A stretch of DNA of 5,812 bases, from positions 1 to 5,812 of the forward strand of contig DDFA01000039.1 in the NCBI GenBank assembly GCA_002336975.1, written 5' to 3'. This document shows, in pieces, positions 5,354 through 5,812 of this stretch. This DNA comes from Phyllobacteriaceae bacterium UBA1940 (lineage in GTDB: Bacteria > Pseudomonadota > Alphaproteobacteria > Rhizobiales > Rhizobiaceae). Both the position numbers and the translations under genes were made by a program. Positions within the stretch are counted from its first letter, which is position 1; each line of letters begins with the position of its first letter. Under the pieces are notes generated by a model. That model worked only from the letters and a program-made list of their open reading frames with translations. It was not told the origin of the DNA and made no database searches.

Positions 5354-5812
5354 TCAGGCCGAGGCGCGCTGCTGGTTGTGCTTGCGCTTCATGAAGTCCT
5401 TGGCCGTCTCGACGGCCACCGCCGCGTCGCGGCAATAGGCGTCGGCGCCGACCGCCTTGCCGAATTCCTCGTTCAGCGGCGCGCCGCCGACGAGCACGAC
5501 AAAGTCGTCGCGGATGCCCTTTTCCTTCATCGTGTCGATGACCACCTTCATGTAGGGCATGGTCGTGGTCAGCAGCGCCGACATGCCGATGATGTCGGGC
5601 TGGTGCTGGTCGATCGCATCGAGGTATTTTTCGACCGGATTGTTGATGCCGAGATCGACCACGTCGAAACCGGCCCCTTCCATCATCATGCCGACAAGGT
5701 TTTTTCCGATGTCGTGGATGTCGCCCTTGACGGTGCCGATCACCAGCTTACCCTGCTTTGGCGCGCCGGTGGCGGCCAGCAGCGGCCGCAGGATCGCCAT
5801 GCCGGCCTTCAT
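5354..5812 (-). CDS. Cobalamin-binding corrinoid protein (MtaC/MtgC type), N-terminus cut by window edge
   Basis: The methyl carrier of a corrinoid methyltransferase system. The 152 visible residues contain the whole B12-binding Rossmann domain: DIHDIG (31-36) with His33 as the predicted lower cobalt ligand, then SAL (78-80), then GG (109-110). The gaps of 41 and 28 residues equal the methionine-synthase signature DxHxxG-x41-SxL-x26-28-GG. The Met encoded at 5812-5810 is internal (context MKAGMAILRPLL, the end of the helical cap domain); full-length relatives are about 210-230 aa, so the start and most of the cap domain lie beyond 5812. The C-terminus is a short charged, Gln-rich tail. It leads the DUF1638 gene by 42 bp. 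The partner substrate methyltransferase (MttB/MtgB superfamily, for example) is expected upstream, off-window. It is not a full MetH, because the frame stops right after the B12 domain. Confidence 0.95.
   Translation of the reverse strand: MKAGMAILRPLLAATGAPKQGKLVIGTVKGDIHDIGKNLVGMMMEGAGFDVVDLGINNPVEKYLDAIDQHQPDIIGMSALLTTTMPYMKVVIDTMKEKGIRDDFVVLVGGAPLNEEFGKAVGADAYCRDAAVAVETAKDFMKRKHNQQRASA

Overview
The window looks like a chromosomal stretch from a GC-rich alphaproteobacterium, probably a Rhizobiales member of the Mesorhizobium/Aminobacter type. This is inferred from the ExoD and DUF4893 proteins, the codon use and the one-carbon gene set; no marker gene fixes the taxon. All seven recognisable protein genes lie on the minus strand, so transcription runs from right to left. 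The genes at the two edges (1 and 5812) are cut by the window.

Five of the genes, plus one small conserved protein of unknown function, form a corrinoid/tetrahydrofolate methyl-transfer module. In transcription order they are: a cobalamin-binding corrinoid protein (N-terminus off-window), a DUF1638 protein, then after an interruption a 100-aa 'virulence factor' family protein, a MetV-like cysteine-rich MTHFR C-terminal-domain protein, a MetF-like methylenetetrahydrofolate reductase, and a methyltetrahydrofolate:corrinoid methyltransferase (C-terminus off-window). The likely flow is: a substrate-specific methyltransferase (not in the window) methylates the corrinoid protein; the DHPS-fold methyltransferase moves the methyl group to tetrahydrofolate; MetF with MetV oxidises methyl-THF to methylene-THF for assimilation or oxidation. 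The methyl donor cannot be read from this window.

The module is split between 4065/4681 and 3056 by two co-directional genes with no evident one-carbon role: a secreted DUF4893 protein and an ExoD-family membrane protein. The second half of the module (3055 down to 1) is tightly packed, with 8-bp and 4-bp overlaps and then a 56-bp gap that carries a strong Shine-Dalgarno sequence.

The 227-bp gap at 3056-3282 is the most information-rich non-coding part. On the minus strand it has a hairpin that encloses the ribosome binding site of the first gene of the second half, a sigma-54-like element and repeated TGTCGC hexamers. On the plus strand it has a 12-bp palindrome, a PHO-box-like direct repeat with a correctly spaced -10-like hexamer, and a clear intrinsic terminator. 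No plus-strand gene explains that terminator, so a small RNA of about 70 nt is a plausible reading. No mobile elements, tRNAs, rRNAs or CRISPR arrays were seen.
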